Origin: Bacteroidales bacterium
GTDB taxonomy: Bacteria > Bacteroidota > Bacteroidia > Bacteroidales > 4484-276
Reading direction: 5' to 3'
Length of the DNA: 64,000 nt
Assembly (NCBI GenBank): GCA_014860585.1
Contig: JACZJL010000098.1
Coordinates: forward strand, 1-64,000
Part shown: in pieces, positions 26,341 to 35,777 of the stretch
How positions within the stretch are numbered: the first letter of the stretch is position 1
Layout: each line of letters begins with the position of its first letter
Notes under the pieces: model-generated
Database searches by the model: none
What the model was told of the DNA's origin: nothing
Seen by the model: the letters and a program-made list of their open reading frames with translations, nothing else
Position numbers and translations under genes: made by a program

Positions 26341-26671
26341 GATAAAAATTCAGACTTATCACCGAAATTGCTGATTATAGCCTCTCCTATAGAGGTAAAA
26401 TAGTGAATGAAAATAGTTTGTTTAAAAAATTAGTTATTAACAAAAAAATGTATTTTTGTCAACTTCGATGCAATTGTAAGGATTTGACAATAGTATGATG
26501 GTTAAAGAGTGAATTAATGCCATTTTTAATTATTTGTTTTTTGGGGGATTTATTCGCAACAATTCGATGATTTAATCTTATTGATGACAGCAATGCTTTA
26601 CTTTTCAAATTATTTGATCCAATTAATTATTCAAAGAACACTTAAACAATATTATACTAAAGATTTTAGCC
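26341..26671. other. AT-rich divergent intergenic region
   Basis: About 330 bp between the ClC gene and the giant T9SS gene. It contains a TATTTTTG box (26451-26458) that could start a leader of about 210 nt for the giant gene, but no matching -33 at proper spacing. No ORF or RNA gene recognised. Confidence 0.4.
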
Positions 26672-29600
26672 ATGAAAAAGAAAAGTTACCGAGATGAATT
26701 TATCAGTTGGAGAATTCAATCGATTCTTATTGCTCTTTTTTTAGTTATTTTTTTACCAGTTTTCACCAGCGCCCAGGATGCTGAAATCAGTATAACCGGG
26801 GTTGAAACTTCAGATATTGACTTGCAGGAGGACCCTGAAGGGATGTGGGAAATCATCCGAAACGAATTGAATGCAGAGCAAAGAGACGGACAGGGTTTTC
26901 CCCCGATTTGGGATGTACCTGTAAACACCGGAACCATACACGGTTATATCATTAACCTGGCAGCCAATCCGCGAATTAATGAAATTCCACTGCAGTATGG
27001 CGACTATATCGGAGGGTTTTATCTTCGCAATGGAGAAAGAATTTGTGGTGGCGCAAGGATGTGGACCGGAACGGAAAATGTAATTTGTACCCTTTTTGGT
27101 GATGACAATACCACTACAATAAAGGATGGATTCTCAGGAGGTGAATTGATTGAGTTCAGATTTTTCCTGCAGGAGACACAAAAAGAGTATGTGGTTTCAA
27201 TCATGTCCTATTATGTTGCAACAGGTTATGTAACCAATGGAAGGTGGTACCCTACTTCACTATCGATGGTGATGAATATGAAGGCTGTTAAAGCCATGGA
27301 TTTTTATATCAGCACCTCTGAAAATCCGATCTGCATCAATAACCAGGTTACCCTAAGCGCCAACGAATTCATCGGCACCGGGGGGCCTTACACTTTTTTA
27401 TGGTCTTCCAATCCTCCGGGATTTGATCACACTGTTCAGAATCCACCACCTGTTTCACTTGATGTGACAACCAGTTTTCTGCTTACCGTAACTGATCCCG
27501 TAAATACTTCCGTGCATCAAATCTCTGTAATGGTAAATGATTATCCCACAGCTTCGGCAGGTAACGATGGTGAGATTTGTGCTAATGAAACCTTTGAGGT
27601 TACCGGTGTATCGACAAATGCACTCAATGTCCAATGGAGTACCAGTGGTGACGGTACTTTTGCAAATCCTTCACAGGCCAGTACTGTTTATACACCCGGA
27701 GAGCTTGATAAAAACAGCGGGTCTGTGGTGCTAACCTTTGAAGCAGAGCCATACAGCCCCTGCTCGGTTGATGAATCCGATGATTTAACACTTTCCATTT
27801 ACCCTTTACCCTCAGTCATTGCGGGAGAAGATATGAGTGCATGCGGAAATGAAACTGTGATCTTAAATGCAACCTCCACCAATTATGGACTTATACAATG
27901 GACAACAAGTGGTTCGGGTACCTTTAGTAACCCAACTTCATTGACTACACAATATATTCCTTCAGCCAATGACATTACCAATGGTGTAACACTTACGATC
28001 TGTGTTAATGCAATCAGCCCCTGTGTTTATCTGGTTTGTGACCAACTTAATATTTCTTATTTACCCGGCCCGACTGTTGCTTCATCAAGTATTATCCGCA
28101 GGTGTGAAGGACAAACTTTTAATCTGAACGGAAGTGCATCCAACAATTCCGGAGTGCTTTGGACAACACAGGGTGACGGTACATTTGCCAATCCAAATGT
28201 GATTCAGACCGTTTACACTCCAGGGCCACAGGACGTAGCAAATAGCGGTACGGTTGTTACATTAAATTCTCTGCCTATTCCGCCATGTGATATCCCGGCG
28301 ACGAAAAATGTTAATCTTTTCATCCAACAGCTTCCAAAGGTTATCACCTTTGGGCCGAACACGGATTTTGCCTGTAAAGACAGCTATTTGCAACTGAATG
28401 CTGTTGCTCAGGAATACACTTCAGTTGCATGGACAAGGATTGGAGATGGTACGTTCAGTGCGTCCAATATCCTCAATCCAAAATATTTCCCGGGACCAAA
28501 TGATATTGCAAATGGGAGTTTTACGCTGATTCTCACTTTAGGCCCAAAGCAATATTGTTCGGTAGGAACTACTGAAAATAAGACCGTTCAGATCATAGAC
28601 AACCCGACTGTCGGGATATCCACAGTTTCAAATCAGCTTGTTTGTGCAGAGCCACCATTCCAGGTACAGGGCCAGGCAAATTCGTACCAGAGTGTTTTAT
28701 GGAGTACAGCGGGAGACGGCAGTTTTGGAAATCAGAATGCACTAAGTACATCTTATACTCCAGGACCAACAGATATTTCGTCAGGTTCAAACATTCAACT
28801 GACCCTGGTTGCAGCCCCCATTGCACCTTGTCAGGTATCTGCTGAAGATTTTATATACGTAAGTTTCAGGCAACCACCAACTGCCAATGCAGGAAATAAT
28901 GCCACGATTTGTGAAAATCAGACTTATCAGTTAAGCGGCTCGGCTGTTTCCTACAGTTCAGTGCTATGGCAATCCAACGGCACTGGTAGCTTTAGCAACA
29001 CTGCTATATTGCAACCGGTTTACACTCCGTCAAACCAGGATGCAATGAATGGAGGTGTGATTCTCACTTTAACCAGCAATCCAATTTCTCCCTGTGCTGT
29101 TTCAGCCTCAGACCAAATGGTTTTAACCATTCAACGACTTTCATCAGCCAATGCAGGAACTGATGCCACTATTTGTGAAAACCAAACCCATACTTTGAAT
29201 GGATCAGCATTAAGGTACACCTCACTGCTCTGGACGACCTCAGGCACCGGAACGTTCAGTAACACTGGGGTACTTAATCCTGTTTACACACTCAGTGCTG
29301 CAGATAAACTTGCAGGATCGCTGACGCTAACATTGACTTCCCAGCCTTTGTCACCCTGCTCGGTATCGGCTTCAGACCAGATGACCTTAAACATTAAGCA
29401 ACTATCGACAGCCAATGCCGGCGCCGATGCTACCATTTGTGAAGATGCAACTTATTCATTAAACGGTTCGGCACAGAGATATTCAACATTGCTTTGGACT
29501 ACTTCGGGAACAGGCTCTTTCAGTAACAATGGAATCCTCAACCCGGTTTACACTGCCAGCACCGGTGATAAGCTTTCTGGCTCAGTACAATTAACCCTGA

Positions 29601-32600
29601 CCTCTCAGCCCGTTTCTCCCTGTGTAGTTACTGCTACAGATCAGATGACCCTTACCATTCAGCGGCTTTCGACAGCCAATGCCGGATCAGATGCCACCAT
29701 TTGTGAAAATCAAACCCACACATTAAATGGGTCAGCGCAGCGGTATTCATCAGTGCTTTGGACTACTTCGGGAACCGGGACATTTAGTAACAGCGGAATC
29801 CTCAACCCTGTGTACACGCCAAGTGCCGCTGATAAACTTGCAGGATCGCTCACTTTAACGTTAACCACTCAACCGCTAACGCCTTGTGCTGTTGCAGCTA
29901 CAGATCAGAAGGCGCTGACTATTCAACGACTTTCCACTGCCAATGCAGGGCTTGACGCCACGATTTGTGAAGATGCCACATATTTATTAGATGGCCAGGC
30001 TGAAAGGTATTCAGCGGTGCTTTGGACAAGCTCCGGTACGGGAGCGTTCAGCAACAGCGCCATCCTTAATCCGGTTTACACACCAAGTGCCGCAGATAAA
30101 CTTGCGGGATCGCTGACGTTAACACTGACATCACAGCCTTTATCACCCTGCTCGGTCTCGGCTTCAGACCAGATGGTACTAAGCATCCAACAGCTTTCGA
30201 CTGCTAACGCGGGAACAGATGCCACTATTTGTGAAAATGCAACTTATACATTGGATGGACAGGCTGTAAGGTATTCGGCAGTGCAATGGACAAGCTCTGG
30301 TACAGGAACCTTCAGTAATATCGGAATCCTCAACCCGGTTTACACACCAAGTGCTGCTGATAAACTTGCAGGATCACTGACGTTAACCTTGACGTCACAA
30401 CCTTTGTCACCCTGCTCGGTTTCGGCCTCAGATCAGATGACCTTAAACATACAGCGGCTTTCAACAGCCAATGCCGGGCTAGATGCCGCCATTTGCGAAA
30501 ATCAGACCTATTCACTCAGCGGTCAGGCCGAAAGGTATTCGGCAGTGCTGTGGACAAGTTCTGGGACAGGAACCTTCAGCAACAGCGGAATCCTCAACCC
30601 GGTTTACACACCTAGTGCTGCAGATAAACTTTCAGGATCACTTACATTAACCTTGACTTCACAGCCGTTGTCGCCCTGTTCGGTTTCGGCTTCAGACCAG
30701 ATGACCTTAAGCATTCAGCGGCTTTCAACAGCCAATGCCGGGTTAGATGACGTCATTTGCGAAAATCAAACCTATTCACTAAGCGGCCAGGCCGAAAGGT
30801 ATTCGGCTGTTCAGTGGACAAGTTCTGGCACAGGAACCTTCAGTAACAGCGGAATCCTCAATCCGGTTTACACTCCCAGCACCGGCGATAAATTGTCTGG
30901 CTCAGTACAATTAACACTGACCTCTCAGCCCGTTTCTCCATGTGCAGTTTCTGCATCAGATCAGATGACCCTGACCATTCAGCGGCTTTCAACAGCCAAT
31001 GCCGGGTTAGATGCCACCATTTGCGAAAATCAAACCCATGCTTTGAATGGTGCTGCGCAGAGATATTCAACATTGGTTTGGACTACTTCGGGAACCGGCT
31101 CATTTAGTAACAGCGGAATCCTCAACCCGGTGTACACGCCAAGTGTCGAAGATAAACTTGCAGGATCGCTTACTTTAACCTTAATCACTCAACCAATTTC
31201 ACCATGTGCTGTTGCAGCTTCAGATCATAAGGTGTTGACTATTCAACGGCTTTCCACTGCTAATGCAGGGCTTGACGCCACAATCTGTGAAGATGCCACC
31301 TATTTATTAGATGGCCAGGCTGAAAGGTATTCAGCAGTGCTTTGGACAAGTTCTGGCACAGGAACGTTCAGCAACAGCTCAATCCTCAACCCGATTTACA
31401 CGCCAAGTGCTGCTGATAAACTTGCAGGATTGCTGACGTTAACTTTGACGTCCCAGCCTTTGTCACCCTGCTCAGTTTCAGCCTCAGATCAGATGACATT
31501 AAACATTCAGCAGCTTGCTACAGCCAATGCAGGGATAGATGCCACCATTTGCGAAAATCAAACCCATACATTAAACGGTTCGGCACAGAGATATTCAACA
31601 TTGCTTTGGACTACTTCGGGAACCGGCTCTTTCAGTAACAGCGGTATCCTCAGCCCGATTTACACTCCCAGCACTGGTGATAAACTTGCAGGCGCAATAA
31701 CATTAACTATGACAGCCCAGCCTGTTTCTCCATGTACTGTTTCTACATCAGACCAGGTGACTTTAACCATTCAGCGGCTTTCAACAGCCAACGCCGGGTT
31801 GGATGCCACCATTTGTGAAAATCAAACCTTCACACTGAACGCTGCAGCACAGAGATATTCAACATTGCTGTGGACTACCTCGGGAACCGGCTCTTTCAGT
31901 AACAGTGGAATCCTCAACCCGGTTTATACTCCCAGCACTGGTGATAAACTTGCAGGTGCAATAACATTAACACTGACAGCCCAGCCTGTTTCTCCATGTG
32001 TTGTTTCTGCATCAGATCAGATGACCTTAACCATACAGCGGCTTTCGACAGCAAATGCCGGATTAGATGCCACCATTTGTGAAAATCAAACCCATACATT
32101 AAACGGTGCGGCGCAGAGATATTCAACATTGCTTTGGACTACTTCGGGAACCGGCACATTTAGTAACAGTGGAATCCTAAATCCAGTTTACACACCAAGT
32201 GCCGCTGATAAACTTGCAGGATCGCTCACTTTAACGTTAACCACTCAGCCACTTTCGCCTTGTGCTGTTTCGGCTACAGATCAAAAAGTATTGAATATTC
32301 AACGGCTTTCTTCTGCAAATGCAGGACAAGATGCGCTATTTTGCGGAGATGAGCCCTATCAACTTGCAGGGCAAGCGATACACTATTCATCAGTACTTTG
32401 GGAAACCTCCGGATCCGGGACTTTCAGCAGTAATGCCATTCTCAACCCAACCTACACTCCAAGCCAGGCCGATCAAATGGCGGGTTTTATAAACCTAACC
32501 CTAACAGCAGTGCCTGTGTCACCATGCGCGATATCTGCTTCCGACCAAATGACGCTGATTATTGACATTCTTGAAGTTCAAAACGACCTGGTGATAAATC

Positions 32601-34012
32601 AGGAAGTTTATGTCGGAAATGCACTCGAACTATCGTTTGAAGTATTAAGCTACAGTGCAGGAAATTATTCATGGTTCTTCAATGGCACACTGATCGAAAA
32701 TGCAACAGGATCTACCTTTGAAATCTTACAGATCACTCCTGCAGATGCAGGTTATTACCAAAGCGTGTTCACCAATAACTGCGGAACGGTTTCAAGTAAT
32801 GAAGCCCTGGTTGAAGTATTGCAAACTTCAACGCACCAGGTAATCCTTCCGGAAGGATGGTGCGGTATTTCATCTTATGTTACCCCCGTAAACCCGGCAA
32901 TGGAAGATATATTCAGTGACATCTTAGAAAACCTGATACTCATTTCGGATAATTACGGGATTTACTGGCCAGGTCAGAATATAAACACGCTGGGCGACTG
33001 GTCAGTTACAAAAGGTTATAAAATCAAAATGGAAACCATCAACCTGCTAAACATTGAGGGAAATATCCGCTATCCGATAGCCACTTTAAGTGCTCCTTTC
33101 GGCTGGTCATACCTGCCTGTAAACTCGCCATGCGCAGTTGATGTAGCTGAGCAATTCAGCGCGAACCCATCTGTTTGTATGATCAAGGATATCGCCGGAA
33201 CTGGAATTTATTGGCCGGAATATGGTGTAAATACTTTACAAGAACTTTTACCTGGCAAAGCATACGAGATCTATAACAATTCGGACATCCCATTTACAGT
33301 CAGGTACCCGATGTGTGAGTCTCTGCCCTTAGAACCAGGGTTCAAGGTGGGTCAATCAGAGATCATCCATCCATGGAACAAAGTTCACAAAACACCATCC
33401 AGTCATATTTTCGGGTTTACCAATTCAGCGATTTCCGTTTTCGAACCGGGTGATTTGATCGGCATTTTTACACAGGATAATATCTGTGCAGGTGTAACTC
33501 AGTTTGACAATCATTCAGAGATGAATGTTTTAACTGCTTTTATAACTGATCATTCTGAAAGTCAGATCACCGGATTTGTTGAAGGTGAACTTGTTTCGTT
33601 TAAATTGTTCAGACCATCCACAAACCAGGAATTCTCCCTCGATGTAAATTATGCAGCCCAATCTTTAAACAACGGGGTTTTTGTATCAAATGGAATTTCG
33701 TTAATCAACAAAATTGAATTGACGACTACAAGTATTGACAATGATATTCCTGGTGGTGAAGATTTTTCAATGGAAATATTCCCCAATCCCACTACAGGAC
33801 TTGTAAACGTAAGTTTCTCGTCTGAAAAACAAATGATTGGAGAAGTGACTATTTTAAATGCAACAGGGCAGGTGATTTTGAAAGGTGAAATTGATCACAA
33901 CGATGACCTGACAGTGAAGAGTTACGACCTGACCGGTCATCCGGCAGGTGTTTATTACATTCGAATTGTTGCTGACAAAGTCTTGAAAAACGAAAAGATC
34001 ATATTGAGATAA
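26672..34012 (+). CDS. Giant T9SS-secreted tandem-repeat surface protein (2446 aa)
   Basis: Layout: signal peptide (cleavage near Ala34); a beta module (about 85-215, 'YGDYIGGFYLRNGERICGG'); 19 tandem domains of about 88 residues (about 294-1969), the first five diverged and the last fourteen (738-1969) near-identical and exactly 88 residues each; an Ig-like domain (about 1985-2065); a second pair of beta modules (about 2080-2340); and a T9SS type A tail (about 2360-2446, 'MEIFPNPTTGLVNVSF'). A typical repeat reads 'ANAGLDATICENQTHTLNGS' ... 'YSTLLWTTSGTGTFSN' ... 'LNPVYTPS' ... 'SPCAVSASDQMTLTIQRLS'. Each has two cysteines about 60 residues apart, consistent with an Ig-like disulfide-linked fold. 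Probably a long rod at the cell surface acting in adhesion or gliding; this is inferred. The gene has its own terminator. Confidence 0.88.
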   Translation: MKKKSYRDEFISWRIQSILIALFLVIFLPVFTSAQDAEISITGVETSDIDLQEDPEGMWEIIRNELNAEQRDGQGFPPIWDVPVNTGTIHGYIINLAANPRINEIPLQYGDYIGGFYLRNGERICGGARMWTGTENVICTLFGDDNTTTIKDGFSGGELIEFRFFLQETQKEYVVSIMSYYVATGYVTNGRWYPTSLSMVMNMKAVKAMDFYISTSENPICINNQVTLSANEFIGTGGPYTFLWSSNPPGFDHTVQNPPPVSLDVTTSFLLTVTDPVNTSVHQISVMVNDYPTASAGNDGEICANETFEVTGVSTNALNVQWSTSGDGTFANPSQASTVYTPGELDKNSGSVVLTFEAEPYSPCSVDESDDLTLSIYPLPSVIAGEDMSACGNETVILNATSTNYGLIQWTTSGSGTFSNPTSLTTQYIPSANDITNGVTLTICVNAISPCVYLVCDQLNISYLPGPTVASSSIIRRCEGQTFNLNGSASNNSGVLWTTQGDGTFANPNVIQTVYTPGPQDVANSGTVVTLNSLPIPPCDIPATKNVNLFIQQLPKVITFGPNTDFACKDSYLQLNAVAQEYTSVAWTRIGDGTFSASNILNPKYFPGPNDIANGSFTLILTLGPKQYCSVGTTENKTVQIIDNPTVGISTVSNQLVCAEPPFQVQGQANSYQSVLWSTAGDGSFGNQNALSTSYTPGPTDISSGSNIQLTLVAAPIAPCQVSAEDFIYVSFRQPPTANAGNNATICENQTYQLSGSAVSYSSVLWQSNGTGSFSNTAILQPVYTPSNQDAMNGGVILTLTSNPISPCAVSASDQMVLTIQRLSSANAGTDATICENQTHTLNGSALRYTSLLWTTSGTGTFSNTGVLNPVYTLSAADKLAGSLTLTLTSQPLSPCSVSASDQMTLNIKQLSTANAGADATICEDATYSLNGSAQRYSTLLWTTSGTGSFSNNGILNPVYTASTGDKLSGSVQLTLTSQPVSPCVVTATDQMTLTIQRLSTANAGSDATICENQTHTLNGSAQRYSSVLWTTSGTGTFSNSGILNPVYTPSAADKLAGSLTLTLTTQPLTPCAVAATDQKALTIQRLSTANAGLDATICEDATYLLDGQAERYSAVLWTSSGTGAFSNSAILNPVYTPSAADKLAGSLTLTLTSQPLSPCSVSASDQMVLSIQQLSTANAGTDATICENATYTLDGQAVRYSAVQWTSSGTGTFSNIGILNPVYTPSAADKLAGSLTLTLTSQPLSPCSVSASDQMTLNIQRLSTANAGLDAAICENQTYSLSGQAERYSAVLWTSSGTGTFSNSGILNPVYTPSAADKLSGSLTLTLTSQPLSPCSVSASDQMTLSIQRLSTANAGLDDVICENQTYSLSGQAERYSAVQWTSSGTGTFSNSGILNPVYTPSTGDKLSGSVQLTLTSQPVSPCAVSASDQMTLTIQRLSTANAGLDATICENQTHALNGAAQRYSTLVWTTSGTGSFSNSGILNPVYTPSVEDKLAGSLTLTLITQPISPCAVAASDHKVLTIQRLSTANAGLDATICEDATYLLDGQAERYSAVLWTSSGTGTFSNSSILNPIYTPSAADKLAGLLTLTLTSQPLSPCSVSASDQMTLNIQQLATANAGIDATICENQTHTLNGSAQRYSTLLWTTSGTGSFSNSGILSPIYTPSTGDKLAGAITLTMTAQPVSPCTVSTSDQVTLTIQRLSTANAGLDATICENQTFTLNAAAQRYSTLLWTTSGTGSFSNSGILNPVYTPSTGDKLAGAITLTLTAQPVSPCVVSASDQMTLTIQRLSTANAGLDATICENQTHTLNGAAQRYSTLLWTTSGTGTFSNSGILNPVYTPSAADKLAGSLTLTLTTQPLSPCAVSATDQKVLNIQRLSSANAGQDALFCGDEPYQLAGQAIHYSSVLWETSGSGTFSSNAILNPTYTPSQADQMAGFINLTLTAVPVSPCAISASDQMTLIIDILEVQNDLVINQEVYVGNALELSFEVLSYSAGNYSWFFNGTLIENATGSTFEILQITPADAGYYQSVFTNNCGTVSSNEALVEVLQTSTHQVILPEGWCGISSYVTPVNPAMEDIFSDILENLILISDNYGIYWPGQNINTLGDWSVTKGYKIKMETINLLNIEGNIRYPIATLSAPFGWSYLPVNSPCAVDVAEQFSANPSVCMIKDIAGTGIYWPEYGVNTLQELLPGKAYEIYNNSDIPFTVRYPMCESLPLEPGFKVGQSEIIHPWNKVHKTPSSHIFGFTNSAISVFEPGDLIGIFTQDNICAGVTQFDNHSEMNVLTAFITDHSESQITGFVEGELVSFKLFRPSTNQEFSLDVNYAAQSLNNGVFVSNGISLINKIELTTTSIDNDIPGGEDFSMEIFPNPTTGLVNVSFSSEKQMIGEVTILNATGQVILKGEIDHNDDLTVKSYDLTGHPAGVYYIRIVADKVLKNEKIILR
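28883..32578 (+). repeat. Fourteen 264-bp tandem repeats inside the giant gene
   Basis: Fourteen units start every 264 bp from 28883 (GCCAATGC or close variant), without any length change. Within this, the block of units at about 29411-30202 closely matches that 1320 bp (five units) later, for example lines at 29941 and 31261, so a multi-unit duplication is recorded. The repeat is coding and should not be taken for CRISPR or a satellite. Confidence 0.9.
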
Positions 34013-34038
34013 TAATTTGTTTTCATAATTGTAAGCTT

Positions 34039-34067
34039 AAAGTGCTCCTCTTGCTGGAGCACTTTTT
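34039..34067 (+). terminator. Rho-independent terminator of the giant gene
   Basis: AAAGTGCTCC and GGAGCACTTT form a perfect 10-bp stem with a seven-base loop and trailing T-run, 27 bp after the giant gene stop. Confidence 0.85.
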
Positions 34068-34074
34068 GTTATGA

Positions 34075-34148
34075 CGAGGCTGTCTCAAAAGTCTGGATTT
34101 AACCCGAACCGTTGAAAATCCAAATGAAAGACTTTTGAGACAGCCTCG
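34075..34148. repeat. 74-bp hairpin element, copy 1
   Basis: Perfect 20-bp terminal inverted repeats, CGAGGCTGTCTCAAAAGTCT (34075-34094) and its complement (34129-34148), enclose 34 bp containing GTTGAAAATC. A same-length copy in the opposite orientation is at 46361-46434. It looks like a miniature inverted-repeat element; no target-site duplication was visible. Confidence 0.8.
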
Positions 34149-34232
34149 CTCAGAGTGCGTTCATTTCAGTTTGAAAAAATATTTCCGGCTTCAGGTTGTT
34201 ATTAATAATTGAATCCTAAAAATGCAGCTTTC

Positions 34233-35777
34233 ATGAAACTCCGGTTCATTTTAATTTTCATGGTTTTCCTGCCCTTTATCCCTATTAACGGCCAGGATTC
34301 TAAAGGTCCCCTGCGTATTGAACTGGAGGCACGTGCAGAAGTTTTTCAATTAATCCCATGTGGCATCGAGGGCGTGCTGGTCTTTTACGAAACCATTAAC
34401 CAGACCGACACTCAAAACAAAGCATGGTTTTTCGTTTTTTATAACAACCTCCTCCAACCGGTTTGGTCAATCGAAATCCCGGTAATGATGGATGGTATTT
34501 TTCAGAACTATTATGCTGACGACAATCAGATGTACCTTGCTTTTCAGAAAACTGCCAAAGCGCGTTCGTATGAATACAATTTCCAGGTGATTTCGCTAAA
34601 TATTATTGATTCAGAAAACATCAGTTATCATATGTTTGTGCCTGATCGGGCTGAACTTGTACGGTTTATTGTTGACGATGGAAAACTGGTTGCGGGCTTC
34701 AACTATTTCAAGGAAGAGGCGCTGATTATTATTAAAAGTCTTGCATCTGGTGAAGAATCAGTGGTTAAATTTACCGAACAGCCAACCTTTATTAAGGACC
34801 TTCAGGTTCAATCAAACCCCGACCAGGTTTTGGCGGTATTGAATGTCTATATTTCACGGCGCGAAAATGCCACTTATTTAAATAGCTATGATTTTTCAGG
34901 TCAGTTTTTGAAGTCAACGACGTTGGCGCCAGGCAAATCTTCTGAAAAACTGATCAATGCCCAAATTCATTTGGTGGCAAATGATGAACTTTTTGTTTTG
35001 GGAAGCTATAATAACTTGAACGGGAAAACACTGAGGTCCGAAGGGTCAGAACAGAATGAGCAGTCTGAAGGTTTTTACATCGCATACATGTCCGGTGGTC
35101 AGCAAAAATACCTGAGAACTCACAGGCTGCTGGATTTTAAAAACATCACCCAAATTCTGAACAACCAGCAGTTGGTTGCAGCCGAAAGTTTACTTAAGAA
35201 ACAAAGCAAGCAGGGAAAAGAACAAAGCCTGAATTACGACTTCCTTATCCACGACCTCATGGTGAACGGCGATGAGTTTATCATGCTGGCCGACGCTTAT
35301 TATCCCGAGTATCGTCAGATTTCGACCATGAGTTATGATTTTTATGGCCGTCCTATGCCTTACTATTACACGGTTTTTGATGGTTTCAGGTATTTTAATG
35401 GATTTGTGGTTAGTTTCAATAAGGATGGAGGTTTGAATTGGAGCAATGGAATAAAAATCTGGGATGTTCAGACCATGCAACTTTCCAGGAGAACCGCATT
35501 TTATACTGATGGCACCGATATGGTGCTATTTTACAATCATGATGGGAAAATCGTATCCAAAGTGATCGAAGGCTATGAAGACATTGGCGCTGTAGAAAAT
35601 ACAAAAATTGCCACCTTATCTTCCGGCGACGTACAGCTCGAAAGCAGCCAGGGGTCTGTAAGTCATTGGTATGGCGACTATTTCCTCGCCTACGGTTATC
35701 AAATCCTGCGAAGCACCGACAGTGGGAGCGGTAGTCGCCGCAAGGTCTTTTACCTGAACAAGATCATTTTCAATTAA
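34233..35777 (+). CDS. Exported protein of unknown function
   Basis: A 514-residue protein with a signal peptide ('MVFLPFIPINGQ', cleavage near residue 20). I do not recognise a domain. It is rich in short beta strands with regular 'YADDNQMYLAF', 'NVYISRRENATYLN' and 'YYTVFDGFRYFNGFVV' segments spaced about 45-60 residues apart, suggesting a beta-propeller. An earlier TTG at 34209 would add eight residues; the ATG at 34233 places the signal peptide properly. It is convergent with the kinase gene, stops overlapping by 4 bp, so it is unlikely to be part of that operon. Confidence 0.7.
   Translation: MKLRFILIFMVFLPFIPINGQDSKGPLRIELEARAEVFQLIPCGIEGVLVFYETINQTDTQNKAWFFVFYNNLLQPVWSIEIPVMMDGIFQNYYADDNQMYLAFQKTAKARSYEYNFQVISLNIIDSENISYHMFVPDRAELVRFIVDDGKLVAGFNYFKEEALIIIKSLASGEESVVKFTEQPTFIKDLQVQSNPDQVLAVLNVYISRRENATYLNSYDFSGQFLKSTTLAPGKSSEKLINAQIHLVANDELFVLGSYNNLNGKTLRSEGSEQNEQSEGFYIAYMSGGQQKYLRTHRLLDFKNITQILNNQQLVAAESLLKKQSKQGKEQSLNYDFLIHDLMVNGDEFIMLADAYYPEYRQISTMSYDFYGRPMPYYYTVFDGFRYFNGFVVSFNKDGGLNWSNGIKIWDVQTMQLSRRTAFYTDGTDMVLFYNHDGKIVSKVIEGYEDIGAVENTKIATLSSGDVQLESSQGSVSHWYGDYFLAYGYQILRSTDSGSGSRRKVFYLNKIIFN

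Noticed and set aside
28883-32578. Long tandem repeat as a possible CRISPR or satellite array
   Set aside because: The 264-bp period is an exact multiple of three, the frame is open throughout and the changes follow codons; it encodes protein domains.
34075-34148. Reading the 74-bp hairpin simply as the terminator of the giant gene
   Set aside because: A conventional terminator already lies at 34039-34067, and the same hairpin with fixed ends occurs at 46361-46434, which fits a dispersed element better.
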